From contig JAPTOF010000010.1 of assembly GCA_028554755.1 (NCBI GenBank), positions 9,832,001 through 9,896,000 of the forward strand: a DNA stretch of 64,000 bases. The letters run 5' to 3'. The notes under the pieces were generated by a model. The model was not told where the DNA came from and did no database searches. It worked only from the letters and a program-made list of their open reading frames with translations. The number at the start of each line of letters is the position of its first letter. Position 1 is the stretch's first letter. The DNA comes from Cordia subcordata (Eukaryota > Streptophyta > Magnoliopsida > Boraginales > Cordiaceae). This document shows, in pieces, positions 37,691-49,174 of the stretch. The position numbers were made by a program, and so were the translations under genes.

Positions 37691-38050
37691 CAGATTCCAA
37701 ATGTTCAAACTATTCTGCAACAAGGGAAGGTCCAGAGCGAAAGGGGCATAGCGGGGGTGACGGGTTTAATTAACGGTCCGTTGTCTCATAATTCGTCGTA
37801 ACGTTTTTGGGGCCTCTAATGTTGTGGTTGTTTCCTCATTGACCAAAAAAAACAAGTTCCAGAGGCATTTTCCATTCATATTGATTTGGGTTCATAATAT
37901 TCCAACTATTTTACCATATTATATTGTACTAACAGAAAAAACTTTTCGCATTCTATTTTAAGGTAGAAGTCTTCATATAAAGCAACTTATAATTACGTCT
38001 ACAAAATATATACTATGCTTTACTTATTTTGCTTTTACCATTTCGCACAG

Positions 38051-38164
38051 GATATGCAGCCCGGAAACGATACTATGATCCAACTAGTTGGATTTAATGT
38101 TGATCAATATCCAAGCTATGCCATTCCTGACTTTAATGTGACCTGGCCGTTCGTCGGCTACTAA
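38051..38164 (+). other. Orphan exon-like block of unknown gene
   Basis: After a good acceptor (TTTCGCACAG ending at 38050) the frame reads 37 codons to TAA at 38162-38164, ending NVTWPFVGY. Base composition is more balanced than the flanks and codon use looks normal. I do not recognise the family, and no partner exons were found upstream within the LTR-rich sequence. It may be the last exon of a gene destroyed by insertions, or chance. Confidence 0.3.
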
Positions 38165-38182
38165 GTGATACATTGTTTTTGG

Positions 38183-38227
<45 letters not shown>
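38183..38227. repeat. (TA)n microsatellite
   Basis: About 22 uninterrupted TA/AT units directly behind the orphan exon-like block. Confidence 0.9.
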
Positions 38228-38235
<8 letters not shown>

Positions 38236-38784
38236 TTTATGGTGTCCAAAATAAATTAATAAAAAATATATTTAGTTAATAATCAAGTTAATGAAAAAAT
38301 AAAATATTTTCATGTGTTATTGCTAATGAGGATATTTTACCACTATTTTATATGTCGCGTTTGTTTTATCAAATTAGATACTCTCTCTTCCGGTACAATG
38401 TAACAACCAAAGCAAACGAAAGAAAATAGTTTAAGAGTAAAAGAAACATAATTCAATTTAATGAATTAACAAATTATTTTCTTAATAAATTAATTAACAT
38501 TTAATTATATAATTATTTAAATCAAATGAAACATTAAAAAAAAAAATTACACCATTCATATTCCGGTTAGCCATATAAATTCATGATATCTGAGTTGTGG
38601 TTAAGTTTATGATTTCTTGAAATCAATGGGAAGCTGATTGCCCTTTGTATTCGTATTTAATGATTATATGAATCAATGAAAAATGTATTAGCATTCACTG
38701 TCATTAATTTTACATCAATATTTTTACGTTGATGTGTTAAATTTCTCCATTCAGAGATTTGGTGTTTGAAGGTCTGTGTTAGAC
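38228..38784. other. Intergenic, no gene seen
   Basis: AT-rich sequence without recognisable coding or element ends. Confidence 0.4.
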
Positions 38785-40220
38785 ATTAGGGTGTAGGAAC
38801 GAACAATAAATCAAAGGATACACACATGTTTATTGTTTAACGTGATTCTGTTTTTGCCTACTTTTACGAGTAGACAATAAAATTCTATTATGAAATGAAT
38901 GAATACATTTCAGAGAGGGGACTCATACTTGAGGGCCCTTGCCTCTCAAACCTCTCACATATGTCTTACTACATAAATTAGTATTTATATAATACAGAAG
39001 AGACAAATCTTTACAGGAGCAGGATTTTTAATTTGGCTAAAATTAGTAATCCCTAATGCCTATCTAGAGTACAGACTGTACCATATAAATCTCCACCTTA
39101 GCTTGTATTCGCTCCTGATCAACAACTTCTCGTTTTTCTTACACTAGTTGCCATCTACGTCACAAAAGATCTATTGCCATGTATTGCTTATGCCTCCCAA
39201 GTCCCCAGTTACCTAACTATAAGACTTGTTTCAGGGGTATTTCTTGGGCCACCTTGTGATTACTAGAAGGTCCAATCAATGTTTATAGTGCCCTGCAGGT
39301 TGTAGAACTCTAGGGAACTCTTCTGAACACGCCTAAAGCATCCTCAACAGCTAATGCTACCATCGCTTGTGGTCCTCAGACCCATGAACGTGAAGATTCT
39401 CATCTTTACCCTCATAGTGCAAACCGCTGAATCTAACTAGGATTAGGATCATCAATTTCACCATGGGAGCCTCGGCTACGAACACTTGTCTCTGCAAAAC
39501 TTCGCATCAGCCTTCATCACAAATCCCACAGATTTTCTGAATCATCTACTCATTCATTCAACGCCATACCATACTTGAGATACCCACGTTTTATCCTATT
39601 GAGTCAACTTGATTTAACTACTTCTAACTATCTTCTGAAACATTCTATGAGCTTCTCCACAAGCTCTAACTGTTTCATAGCATCGTAGTTTAAACTAGCT
39701 CCAGTTGCAAAATCACCATGTACCTCTACCAGTTGAGTCACCCTGACTCACCTACTGCTACTGCATGGAACTCTTGAAGCTTTGACATCAGCTCCACTTA
39801 TTCCCCCATTCCGCGATTTGATTAGCTACTGCCTGTCAGTTCCCTTTGTGGGCATGTCTGATATTATCTTGGAAACTCGTTCTCAATAACATAATGACAG
39901 AAAAACCTTATCCTCTGCGGAGGATAAGGTTTTTCTGTCATTATGTTATTGAGAACGAGTTTGCTTTCAACACTAACTTGTCATCCTCTAAATGAGCAAA
40001 TAGCGGAACCAAATCAGTAAGACAAGCATACTACATCGAGAAGTATCTCTGATAACTATGGGTAGAGATCGAACCACTTGGTAGTTCATCTCAATCTCTA
40101 AACCCTGACTCAAGCAGCGCTAAGAAAGCAGACACCTGCTTCCTTCCAAAGAGTTCCATCCAACTCTTTGCACGACATCTTCTAACTCATGTCCTTTCTG
40201 AGATGTTCAGGATCTATAAA
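38785..40220 (-). mobile_element. Degenerate LTR-retrotransposon remnant (Copia-like)
   Basis: From about 38785 to 39090 the block has an LTR-like layout (TTGTTTAACGTGATTCTG, GAATACATTTCAGAGAGGGG, ATATTTATATAATACAG) and continues into AAATCTCCACCTTAGCTTGT, a phrase I know from many plant Copia elements read in antisense. The following kilobase is more GC-balanced, with no intact frame on either strand. No second LTR was found in the window. The assignment rests on remembered sequence resemblance. Confidence 0.4.
39873..39962. repeat. Perfect inverted repeat, 43-bp arms, 4-base loop
   Basis: 39873-39915 and 39920-39962 are exact reverse complements, separated only by TGCG. The arms start AAACTCGTTCTCAATAAC and meet at CCTTATCCTC / GAGGATAAGG. 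It lies inside the degenerate retroelement region. The sequence beyond the right arm continues as ordinary retroelement sequence, so the left arm looks like an inverted copy of the right. Confidence 0.95.
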
Positions 40221-40379
40221 TTATTAGTTAAGACCACAATGACTTTTGAATTTCTAAGTACTAAAATTTAAGATCATTTTGAAATGTAAAATGTTTTGTC
40301 AAATTTTATCAAGCGACGTGAAATTTTAGAATACCATGTATTAAAAAAAGTGTAAACATGATTTATTTCTCTACTCACG

Positions 40380-40688
40380 ATGTTCGCAGGAGACAACTAC
40401 AGTTGTTGCATTGGCGTCTTTACTAGCCCAATGTATTTCAACTATCAACCTTATATACAGGCTAATTGGACCATTTTAGAATTAATATTTGAAATTGAGA
40501 AGTTCAAGGATAATGGAGAAGCCAAAACCAGAATATTTTCAACTAGAACTTTTGGACTGAAACAAAGAATCATCACAATCGCCATACATATTGTCTTACA
40601 CAAGCAAGGAAAAGAAGATAAACATATTATTCTTGGAGGATGGACATGGTATCTTGAAGCCTTCATCCCTCAATTCCGTTTCTTTTGA
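40380..40688 (+). other. Unassigned 102-codon ORF
   Basis: The frame starts at ATG 40380 and ends at 40688. I do not recognise the protein. Its end (GGAGGATGGACATGG, CCTTCATC, TTCCGTTTCTT) also appears, mutated and out of frame, at 48898-48950 in the other copy of the segmental duplication, so the frame is not conserved between copies. It is probably not a gene. Confidence 0.25.
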
Positions 40689-40767
40689 TGCTTAAATTAC
40701 TTGTAAAGTCTTTAGAAATACTAAAACACTTGCAACTCGATACCGGGAAAAAAAACATAGGAGAAAC

Positions 40768-41574
40768 TAGGGGTGGAAATCGGACCGGATATTCGGATAT
40801 TCGCATACCAGATATTTGGATATCGGATTGAAAAACTAAGTATCTGATCGGATAGCTAAAAACTACCTATTCGGCCGGATACTGAATTTTTGGATAGCGG
40901 ATAGTTCGGATACGGATTTTCGGATTTTCAGATATTTTTGAATAAACTAAAAAAATTCAAATTCTAGCTATTTTTTAAAATATCTTTTTGAAATTACCGA
41001 TTCTTAGGCAATTAACTTGCTTTTTAAAATGAAAAAAGAGACATAGACATACAATGAAAACATAGTCCTTCACAAAACCATACAACATAAAACACATAGA
41101 AAACACACAAATACTTAGATATAAGAGTTAAACAAAAAACATAGTCCCCATCGCTACTTAGAAAACAAACAAAAAACTTGGATGCACTTCATACTACACA
41201 CATTAAATAAGTAGTCTACACAATCCACAATCCATATTGCACACATACTAAATACAAAGTCTATATGTTTACAATCCATAGTCCACACACATTAAATAAA
41301 GTTTAAAGTTTGTAACATAAAAAATAGGACAAGATAATTTCCAATGAAGTGCACTTTCAAGTATTGAGTCTTGACTTTTGTTGACTAATATAGTATTATG
41401 TTATTTTAATTATAAAAAAGTTTAGTTAACCCGATATTTGAACCCGAATATATCCAAAAAATTTTCGAATATCGGATTGGGTATATTCAAAATCTGAAAA
41501 AACTTTTTTTACCTATCCGTTCAGATGCAGATGCGGATACATGTTCGGATACGGATTGGGTAGTCCCATCCTTA
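40768..41574. mobile_element. Non-autonomous hAT-type element, 807 bp
   Basis: Flanked by an exact eight-base duplication GGAGAAAC (40760-40767 and 41575-41582), the hallmark of hAT transposition. Ends are imperfect inverted repeats: TAGGGGTGGAAATCGG on the left and a right end reading TAAGGATGGGACTACC. Subterminal GGATATTCGGATA and CGGATACGGATT repeats on both sides are typical of the group. There is no transposase ORF. The matching site in the other copy of the duplication (about 49020-49040) is empty. Confidence 0.88.
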
Positions 41575-41582
41575 GGAGAAAC

Positions 41583-43440
41583 TCGTAATATAACTTTTGA
41601 AGCGCTTACAATTGTTTTGAACATTTAAGAGAGTAATATGTTTGTCTTGTACTTTGCCTTATTCGAAGGCGTGTTCTATCCAATTCATACACATAAATAC
41701 ACTAGTTGAGCTTATCCCATGCATATGTATGGGACCCAACGGAGGATAAAAGAAATATTGAATATCCTTTGAACTTTTATATTGCACTTGAAAAAAAGAA
41801 TGTCGAAAATTGATGTACCGGAAAAAAGTAAGAATGATATCAGTAAAATTTCTCGATTCTTGTTAATTTCTCATCCACTTAAGTGCAAATTCACGAATAA
41901 TAACTTAACGTGGGCGAACATTACAATTTTTTCCCCGACTGTAGTTCAGAAGCCTCAAGCCAAATCCGACATAAGCTTTTATATTTAAAGAGGTTAATGG
42001 GAAACTAATGAAATTGGTGAACTCAATCATTCAAAGATCTTTCTATCAAAAAGAAAGAAAACAATTGTAGTTGTTATCAACAAGATACTAATTCTCTTGA
42101 GAATGCTTGCAGAAACATGCTTATCGCCTCTAAAATACTGATCACTTTTCCCATAGATGGGAGTTCAGAGGGAGCATCAGATTGTGGTGTACGTTTTGCT
42201 GGGATACTAAATCTTGTGGAGGGTCAGTTTTCAATCTGCAGATTACAAATGACATTAAGTCGTTCAAGAGAAAAGCTACCAAGTCTTGTAGTTGGAAATG
42301 AATGCTGATTTTGAAACAACATTTATAATTGAAATTTCCGTATGTCTTAGTTGCAAAATCACATTCCCCATATGGCACGTTTGCAAAATCACATTCTCCG
42401 TATGGCACTTAGGAAGATCATGATAATTTTGTATATGCAAGAAATGACATGCTTATCTTAACTGCATTGATCGATTTAAGGCACATATTATCATATTGGC
42501 TCACAGAATAGTGACCTATATGATAAAGTGAAGTGAAAAAGATGGTTATGAAGTTCAATGTGGATTGAGATATCTTAATTCAAAAAGAAAAAAAAAGAAA
42601 AAAAACAACGGCAAGACTGTACTAAGAGCTATTATATTATCATGCGTGCATGCCTATATATTATCATGTTGAATTAAATTTATGCGCATGAACTTGTTCA
42701 TAAACCCAAACAACGATACTCAATTATTTGGACTAGAATGAATATTGATTTTTTTTTTCAACATTAGTAATGGAATGTGATGCCGAATGATTTTTGATTT
42801 GAACCACCATTTCTATAAGTTCCGATCTGATCAAGTTATTTGATATGATCTCCACAAAATTTGGATGAGTTTCTGGGTTATTGCTTCTTAATGGCTCCAT
42901 CATTTTGTCAATTTATGTGGAAATTAATGATTGATATTGCTTGGATAGATTATGTATTCTCTTACTGCAGTTAATTATTTAAACTGGATTTGGATTAAAC
43001 TTTTCGAGTTCAATTGATTTGTGTTTTGTTAAAAAAAATAATGCGATATCATGGAAACATTTGAAATTCACCCGCAACCCCACTCCCAAAACCCAAAAAG
43101 GACAACAACAAATCATACTAAAGTGATGATCTTACTGCAGTTAATTTTTTGAACTGGATTTGGATTAAACTTTTCGAGTTTAATTGATCTGTGCTTTGTT
43201 AAAAAGGGATGCAATTTCCATAATTCACCCCAAAGCCCACAAAACCCAATAAAAACAACAGATCATACTAAAGTATGCATCCACGTGGGGCTTGGAGATT
43301 TAAAACTAAGAAGAAGAAATCACACGTGGCTGTGTATAATTTTGCAAAATGCAAACCTATTTTAGACAAAAAAAAAAAAATGGTACAAATTTAGAAGCAC
43401 ATAGGACAAGCATAATAATGCTTTGGACAAGCTACAAATA
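41583..43440. other. Repeat-rich spacer before the P450 pseudogene
   Basis: Starts with one copy of the roughly 175-bp unit described at 43500-43930. Two tandem-like copies of a unit with CTTACTGCAGTTAATT and GGATTTGGATTAAACTTTTCG lie at about 42960-43060 and 43130-43210. Two copies of CACATTCCCCATATGGCAC-like sequence lie near 42360-42405. No gene is seen; ORFs at 41782, 42117 and 42142 are unremarkable. Confidence 0.5.
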
Positions 43441-43499
43441 TGCTTTTCGGACAGAAATACCCCCTTGTATTCACATCCATTATATAATGGAGATATTTA

Positions 43500-43930
43500 T
43501 TGCAAAGTGAATATACATGCCCTAAATTTAAACATGCAAACAATGAAAACCTTATAATATAACTTTGGAAACGCTTGCAATTATTTGGAAAATTTAAGAG
43601 AATATTATGTTTATCTTGTACTTTGCACTTATTCAAAGGCATGTTCTTATCTAACTCACGCACACACGCAGACTTCACACACATATATTGCCAAAGGAAC
43701 ATATACATGGCCTGAAACTAAACATGAAAATAGTGAAAAAATTGTAATATAACTTCAAAATGCTTACAATTATTTTGAAAATTTAAGAGAACAATATCTT
43801 TGCCTTATACTTCGCACTTCTACAAAGGCATATCTATCCATCTCACTCACTCACATATACACACACATATATTGCCAAGGGAAAATACTTGCCCTAAAAT
43901 TAAACATGCAAACAGTGAAAAGTTGTACTG
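43500..43930. repeat. Tandem, diverged roughly 175-bp repeat
   Basis: Successive units each contain CCTAAA-type / AAACATGCAAACA, TAATATAACTT, AATTTAAGAGAA, CTTGTACTTTGCACTT, AAAGGCATGTTC and CACACATATATTGCCAA. At least two full units and a third start are present. Single related units lie at 41583-41700 and 49040-49165, so the unit marks both copies of the segmental duplication. Confidence 0.8.
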
Positions 43931-43960
43931 ACTTGCTTCATAGGGATTGTGCATTTGCCT

Positions 43961-45648
43961 TCAGAGGGGTATTGGGATGGCTTTTAGATTGTATTTCTTT
44001 TGCAATACAAGGCCAACTTTTTCTTTCATGTTTAATTCTTCTGGTTTGATGTCACATTCAAGCTTCCAGTCGAATACATTAAGTAAGGATCCTAGCATAG
44101 TTGGAAGAATCCTTCGTGCCAATGGCATTCCAGGGCAAATTCTTCTTCCTGATCCAAAAGGAATCAACTCAAAGTCCAAGCCTCGAACATCTAAATCCGA
44201 ATTTCAAAATCTCTCAGGTTTAAAGGCTAAAGGATTCTCCTAGTAGCTTGGATCACGCCTTATTGCCCACGTATTTACAAGTACTTTTGTCCCTTTTGGA
44301 ATTGAGTACCCGCATAACTCAACATCTTGATATACCATATGTGGAATTAATGTTTGAACTGGTGGATGTAACCTCAAAGTTTCTTTGACAATGCACTGCA
44401 AATAAAGTAATCGGTCAACATCACCTTCTTCAATTGGTTTGCCCTTGCCAATAACTTGTCAGAGCTCTTCTTTGGCCTTCTTCAATGCCTCTGGACTTTT
44501 AAGTACTTCCGCCATTCCCCATTCCAAAGTGCTTGAAGTTGTATCTGACCCTGCTATAAATAAATCCTGCAACAACAATTATAATAATAAGATAAACCTA
44601 ATATCCTACTATAGAACATAACTAATGAAAATCAGAACGTAACTATAATTTTGAGCCTTCTTATTGTACTTATAACAACAAGATACGAAAGGGGCAATTA
44701 TACAAAATAATATTAAATAAAAAAATTGTAAATCATCAATTAGCTATTAATAAAGAGGGAAAAAGAAGATTTTTTACCAGGAACATGTGCTCCATATGGG
44801 TCCGATCATAATCTTTTGGATTCTCTTCAGTAAAATTGAGAAGAAGATCAAGAGCATCATTATACGTTGGTCCATGCAATTTCATTTGTTTTATACATTC
44901 ATCGATCTCACTCATAAAAAGGTCAAACACCTTACTAAAATGATTGGTTAAGCGACATTTTATACCTTGAATATCAAACTTTAAAAACTTGTAGAAGTCC
45001 GCCAAGTTAGGTGCACCAGCCCCTACAGATACATTCCACATGACGTCTCGCATGTGTTGGACAGAATCTGAACTCGGGTCCATGACATTCTTGGAGAAAA
45101 TGGTGTCAGTCAAAAGGTTTAGGGTGGTCATGAAAGCTGCTAGCCCTTTATTGACTGCCTCAACTTTGACACTATATCTTTGATAATATTCAATCAGCTT
45201 GTGGATCTTTCTAGACCTTATGTTCTGGCAAGCATCTAGCCTGGTGCCAGAAAATATGGTAGAGTTCATGGCTTTCCGAATGCTTCTAAACCGTGACTCC
45301 ACAGGCCATAAGACGACAGAGTGCTTGTACGGATTATGAGCATGGAGAGCTTGAGGAATCCATTTACTGGAGAACTTTGTGTCTTGTTTCTGAAGCACTT
45401 GTTTAGCCACGACTGATGACTTTACGACAAGTGTGTTAAGTCGGCCTAGTTTTATAAGCATGATAGGGCCATAGGCTTTGGAAAGCTCTGTTAGGGACTA
45501 GTGGAAGTGTGAGCCAAGCAAGTGAAGGTGGCCAATTATGGGTAGGGCAGGAGGACCAGGGGGAAGCCTTTTGTTTTGAGAATGTCTTGAAGCCATGGTA
45601 CGAGGTTATTGCAAGCAATTCTACAAGCACTATTGTTATGTAATCCAC
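43961..45648 (-). pseudogene. CYP76-like cytochrome P450 pseudogene
   Basis: Close paralog of the intact gene at 51652-53327. Exon 1 is 45648-44778 and exon 2 is 44566-43961, with the same intron position and good GT/AG ends. Four disabling changes are visible. An 8-bp deletion near 45575, in the region coding for the start of the proline-rich hinge, shifts the frame. CAG became TAG at 45500-45498. An Ala codon became TGA at 44461-44459. TGG became TAG at 44242-44240. Several conserved blocks survive, including the heme-binding FGSGRRICPGMPLA, so the loss is fairly recent. Arg and Glu residues in the helices are also changed (for example CIKQMK for RMKQRK). No functional P450 can be made. Confidence 0.93.
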
Positions 45649-45723
45649 GGCCTCTTTTCACTCTTACTCTGAATGGGTAATTATGAGAGGTCTGGGTGTG
45701 AGGACTCTCTTCCTTGCCCGTGC

Positions 45724-45730
45724 TTATATA
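45724..45730 (-). promoter_or_regulatory. TATA box of the P450 pseudogene
   Basis: TATATAA on the minus strand, about 75 bp upstream of the former start codon, in the same context (GTGCTTATATAGCT on the plus strand) as the intact paralog. Confidence 0.6.
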
Positions 45731-45740
45731 GCTGTTATGC

Positions 45741-46207
45741 TATATGATAGCTATATAAGATTAAGGATTAGAAGATTAAATACAGCGATTTAGAGTGATT
45801 TGAACTCCCGAGGGCTTAGTACACTATCTAAAGTCTTTCCTTAGGGTTTTGGTAAGTTCATTAGTGAATCGGCTTTTTGGTTAGTATGTTGTAGAAGTGT
45901 AGAACAACGTTCACAACCCTTGCTTCACCATAAAAAACCATAAGTGTTCTCCCAATACTTAAATATTTCAACCTTTCACTCTTGATACTAAGTTCCTCAC
46001 AAACTATGCTACCTAAGAGCAAAGCACTCACCCAATAAAATTGTAAGAATTTTGATTAACAAAACTTCAAGAGAGTAAGAATACAAGAGGTTTTTAAACA
46101 TTCCTATATTACTCTAAGTAAATGAGCAATTTATGAGCTCAAGAGACTTGATAAATGAATGCTAATGATATGCAATCCATGAAGATGATAATAAATAGAG
46201 TATGATT

Positions 46208-46244
<37 letters not shown>

Positions 46245-47660
46245 ATGCTAATAACTTTTAAAATGCTTTTGATCAAGTTATGTTTGAAGTTGGGGGATGT
46301 GGGGTATATTTATAATGCCAAAAAGTAACATCCCCAACGGTAAAAAATAAGTACTGCAGAAAAACACCTATTAGCAGTCAGCTGGTACCCCGAACCGTTG
46401 CAAGAAAATTGCTCACACGAAATATCAGCTGGTCTTATCAATTGGGTACCTCTCAGCTGGTACCTGAAAAAGGTATAAAAAAGCTGAAAAAAAGCTGATG
46501 TATTTTTTGAAAAAGTCCTACTTTTCAACTAAAGAGCAGAAAGACACGTTTTCTGTAGATTTTTGGAGGCTCAATGCAATACCAAATACTCAAATTTCAA
46601 CTCATAATAAATGCAATGCTTCTATCTCACTCAAACATTAAATGCAAGAAAAAAACCTTTTTAACAACAAGATTTCTGCAGATTTTGGTTTGAAAAACCT
46701 ATGTATATATACACATACACCATTTTCCAACACATGCAAGTTCAGTAGAATACTCATAGTCGCAAATGCAACTTAACAACTCATTTTTTTCCCTTCAAGA
46801 TTATGCAGAGATTTGGTTTAAAAGCTTGAGTTTTCATACACATGCAATCTTCAAGTCCTGTCTATGCCATGCAACAAAAGTATCCATTATGCAACTCAAA
46901 TAACATCATGGAAAGCTATAATCTTAGTTTAAAATCACTTTTACTGCAAAAATAAGGCAAATATACACCATATACTTACACTAATACACATATACACTTA
47001 TGTACTAGTTATAAGAAGCCATATGAGTATGCTTAAGCTTGTTTACATCATACTAAGTCAATTTACTACAGGAAACATGAGAGAGTGTATACATATGTCA
47101 CAGTTATGTCGTTAAGTCAAAACCTTATGAAAAAATCTACAGAGAACCTATGCAATTTTACATATGAAGTCATTTTATAAAAACAAACACATTAAGGAGA
47201 AAAGATGATCTATAGTGAATGCAATCCAAGATATACACATGCAATGAATGAAAACTTTTGAGCTCATAATTTATTAGGCTATCTTCAAATAGCAATTTAA
47301 CAAAATAACCTATAAGATGTTCAAGGATTCCTTCCATGCTTTCCAAGCTAAAAAGTCTTCATTTGGCTCCATCTCTTGTAGTTGATCATCATCTCTTCAC
47401 ATAGCTCATAACTTCAAGCTACGCACATATATACTCAAAGAAACAACAATGATATCATCAAAACTTAATTATAATAATAATTCCAACAATTATACTAAAA
47501 ACTATATGACTAACTTAATCACAATTATACTAGAAATTGTGCTAGTTACATGACTAACTTGACAATCATACTATGAATTATGCCAATTCTAATTATAACT
47601 AACTTAATTAGAATTATACTAGAAAATGTTTTAAATGTAGTCAACAGTGCAACTTTAGAA
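45741..47660. other. Intergenic, probable LTR debris
   Basis: No gene. A (GA)n run lies at about 46207-46239. Near 46370-46470 AGCTGGTACC occurs repeatedly with ACCGTTGCAAGAAAATTGC, reminding me of plant gypsy-type LTR sequence. Around 47470-47640 there is a cluster of ATTATACTAGAAATT-type repeats. Confidence 0.4.
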
Positions 47661-47664
47661 TCTT

Positions 47665-48675
47665 CAAAATCTTTTGTCTTTTTATTTTATTAGAAGAAAT
47701 TAAAATTCCTCAATATATAGGCACACTACTCATTACACTTAAAATATTTTTGCATATTTTTGTCTTTTTTATTTTATTAACAGAAAACTATAATCAGCTA
47801 ATGTAGAGATATATTACATATTACCCTACAAAAGTTTCTTTTTTTATGTTTTTGTCTTTTTATTTATTTTTTTGAAACTAGAATCCCCAAGCACGTATAG
47901 AGAAACACTACGTATTACCCTGTACAAACCTTCGTGTATATTTTTCTTTAAATTTTATTAAAAAATTATAATCCACAAATACATAGACAAATTACACATT
48001 ACACTACATTTTTATTTTTTTCCTTTTATTTTATTAAGAAAATATAATCTCCTAATATATCTAGACACTACATATTACTTCATAAATTTTTTTAATGATC
48101 TATACCATGGTAGTGGTTTTTCTACAGCTTCTTTCTTTTCGAAGTTTATGGACGACAAGCCCTATGGTGTTCGGCATCAATTGGACAGTTAGGTATTTAA
48201 CATAGACAAAGAATTTGGTCATTCTCATTCTTTTGTTATTTTGTATTCCTTATTTTCAAATTTTAAGAGAAAAATGAATTTATATGTTAGGAGATTATAT
48301 TAGGAGACTATATTTCTTAATAAAATAAAACAGAAAAAAAAAGATGTTGTATAATGTGTCATTTGTCTATATATTTGTAGCTTATAATTTTTAATAAAAT
48401 TTAAAAACAAATATATACAATGTTCTGTGTAGTGTTTCTATATATGTATTCGGAGATTATAGCTTTTAAAAATTAAAAAGAAGACAAAAAAATTTTAAAA
48501 AAAATTTGTAGCATAAGGTGTAGTATATCTCTATGTTGCGGAATTATCATTTTCTGTTAATAAAATAAAGAAGACAAAAATATGCAAAAAATGTTTAGGT
48601 GAAATGTCTAGTGTGCCTATATATTGAGAAATTTTAATATTTTTTAGTAAAATAAAAAAATATTTTTATTATTAA
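47665..48675. mobile_element. Foldback-like element with compound inverted repeats
   Basis: Left arm about 47665-48064 and right arm about 48285-48675 are reverse complements at moderate identity. Each arm is built of five diverged subunits of about 95 bp, with a core like TTTATTTTATTA, a T-rich run, ATAATC(T/C)CC(T/A)AATATATAG and ACACTAC(A)(T)ATTAC. Subunit 1 (CAATATATAGGCACACTA), subunit 2 (AGAGATATA), subunit 3 (AGAAACACTAC), subunit 4 (ATAGACAAAT) and subunit 5 (CTCCTAATAT) occur in the same order in both arms. The 220-bp centre has no transposase. Such internally repeated long inverted repeats are the hallmark of foldback elements. No target duplication was resolved. Confidence 0.78.
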
Positions 48676-49174
48676 GGCTTTATTAGGAATAACTTAGTAC
48701 TATGAGAGAATCTGGATAATATAAAAAGTTTGTGAGGGAGTTTGGGTTTTAACCAAGAACTCATGATGGAAACTAGAATTAACTCTTTTAAATTCTAAAC
48801 ATATTTATGTGCTTTATTCTTTAATTTTAGTTTTCCCTCCAATTAGTTTATAAAATAATTCTTCATTTCATACTAACAAGATTAATATTTTCTTCTTGGA
48901 GGATGGACATAGCATCTTAGATCGGCCTTCATCGCTCATTCCGTTTCTTGTAATGCTTAAATGACTTCTAAAGCTTTTAATATTAATAAAGCATATGCAA
49001 ATCAACACCTAAAAGGGGAAAAAAAAAGTCAGACACTAGTAAAAATTTTCAAATGCTTAAAATTATTTTGAAATTTTAAAAGAATAAAGATGTCTCTTGT
49101 ACTTTGCACTTACTCGAAGGCATGTTCTTATAGAACTCTCACCCACTTATATTCCCAAGGGAACATATATAGAT

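Larger units (their letters stand above)
40600..45740. repeat. Segmental duplication, copy 1 (partner 48885-53420)
   Basis: Collinear direct match to 48885-53420. Both copies carry the GGAGGATGGACAT block (40636 and 48898), a CTTGTACTTTGC / TTCAAAGGC-type repeat, the CYP76-like gene, and about 100 bp of its promoter with TTATATAG. Copy 1 is interrupted by a hAT-type element (40768-41574) and has extra sequence at about 41700-43440. Copy 2 is interrupted by a Copia-type element (49175-51573). Confidence 0.85.

Noticed and set aside
43961..44179. 72-codon ORF with an intact heme motif as a small gene
   Set aside because: It is only the 3' end of exon 2 of the P450 pseudogene after an in-frame TAG.
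46370..46470. Repeated AGCTGGTACC motif as a regulatory array
   Set aside because: It looks like part of a gypsy-type LTR and has no adjacent gene; spacing is irregular.
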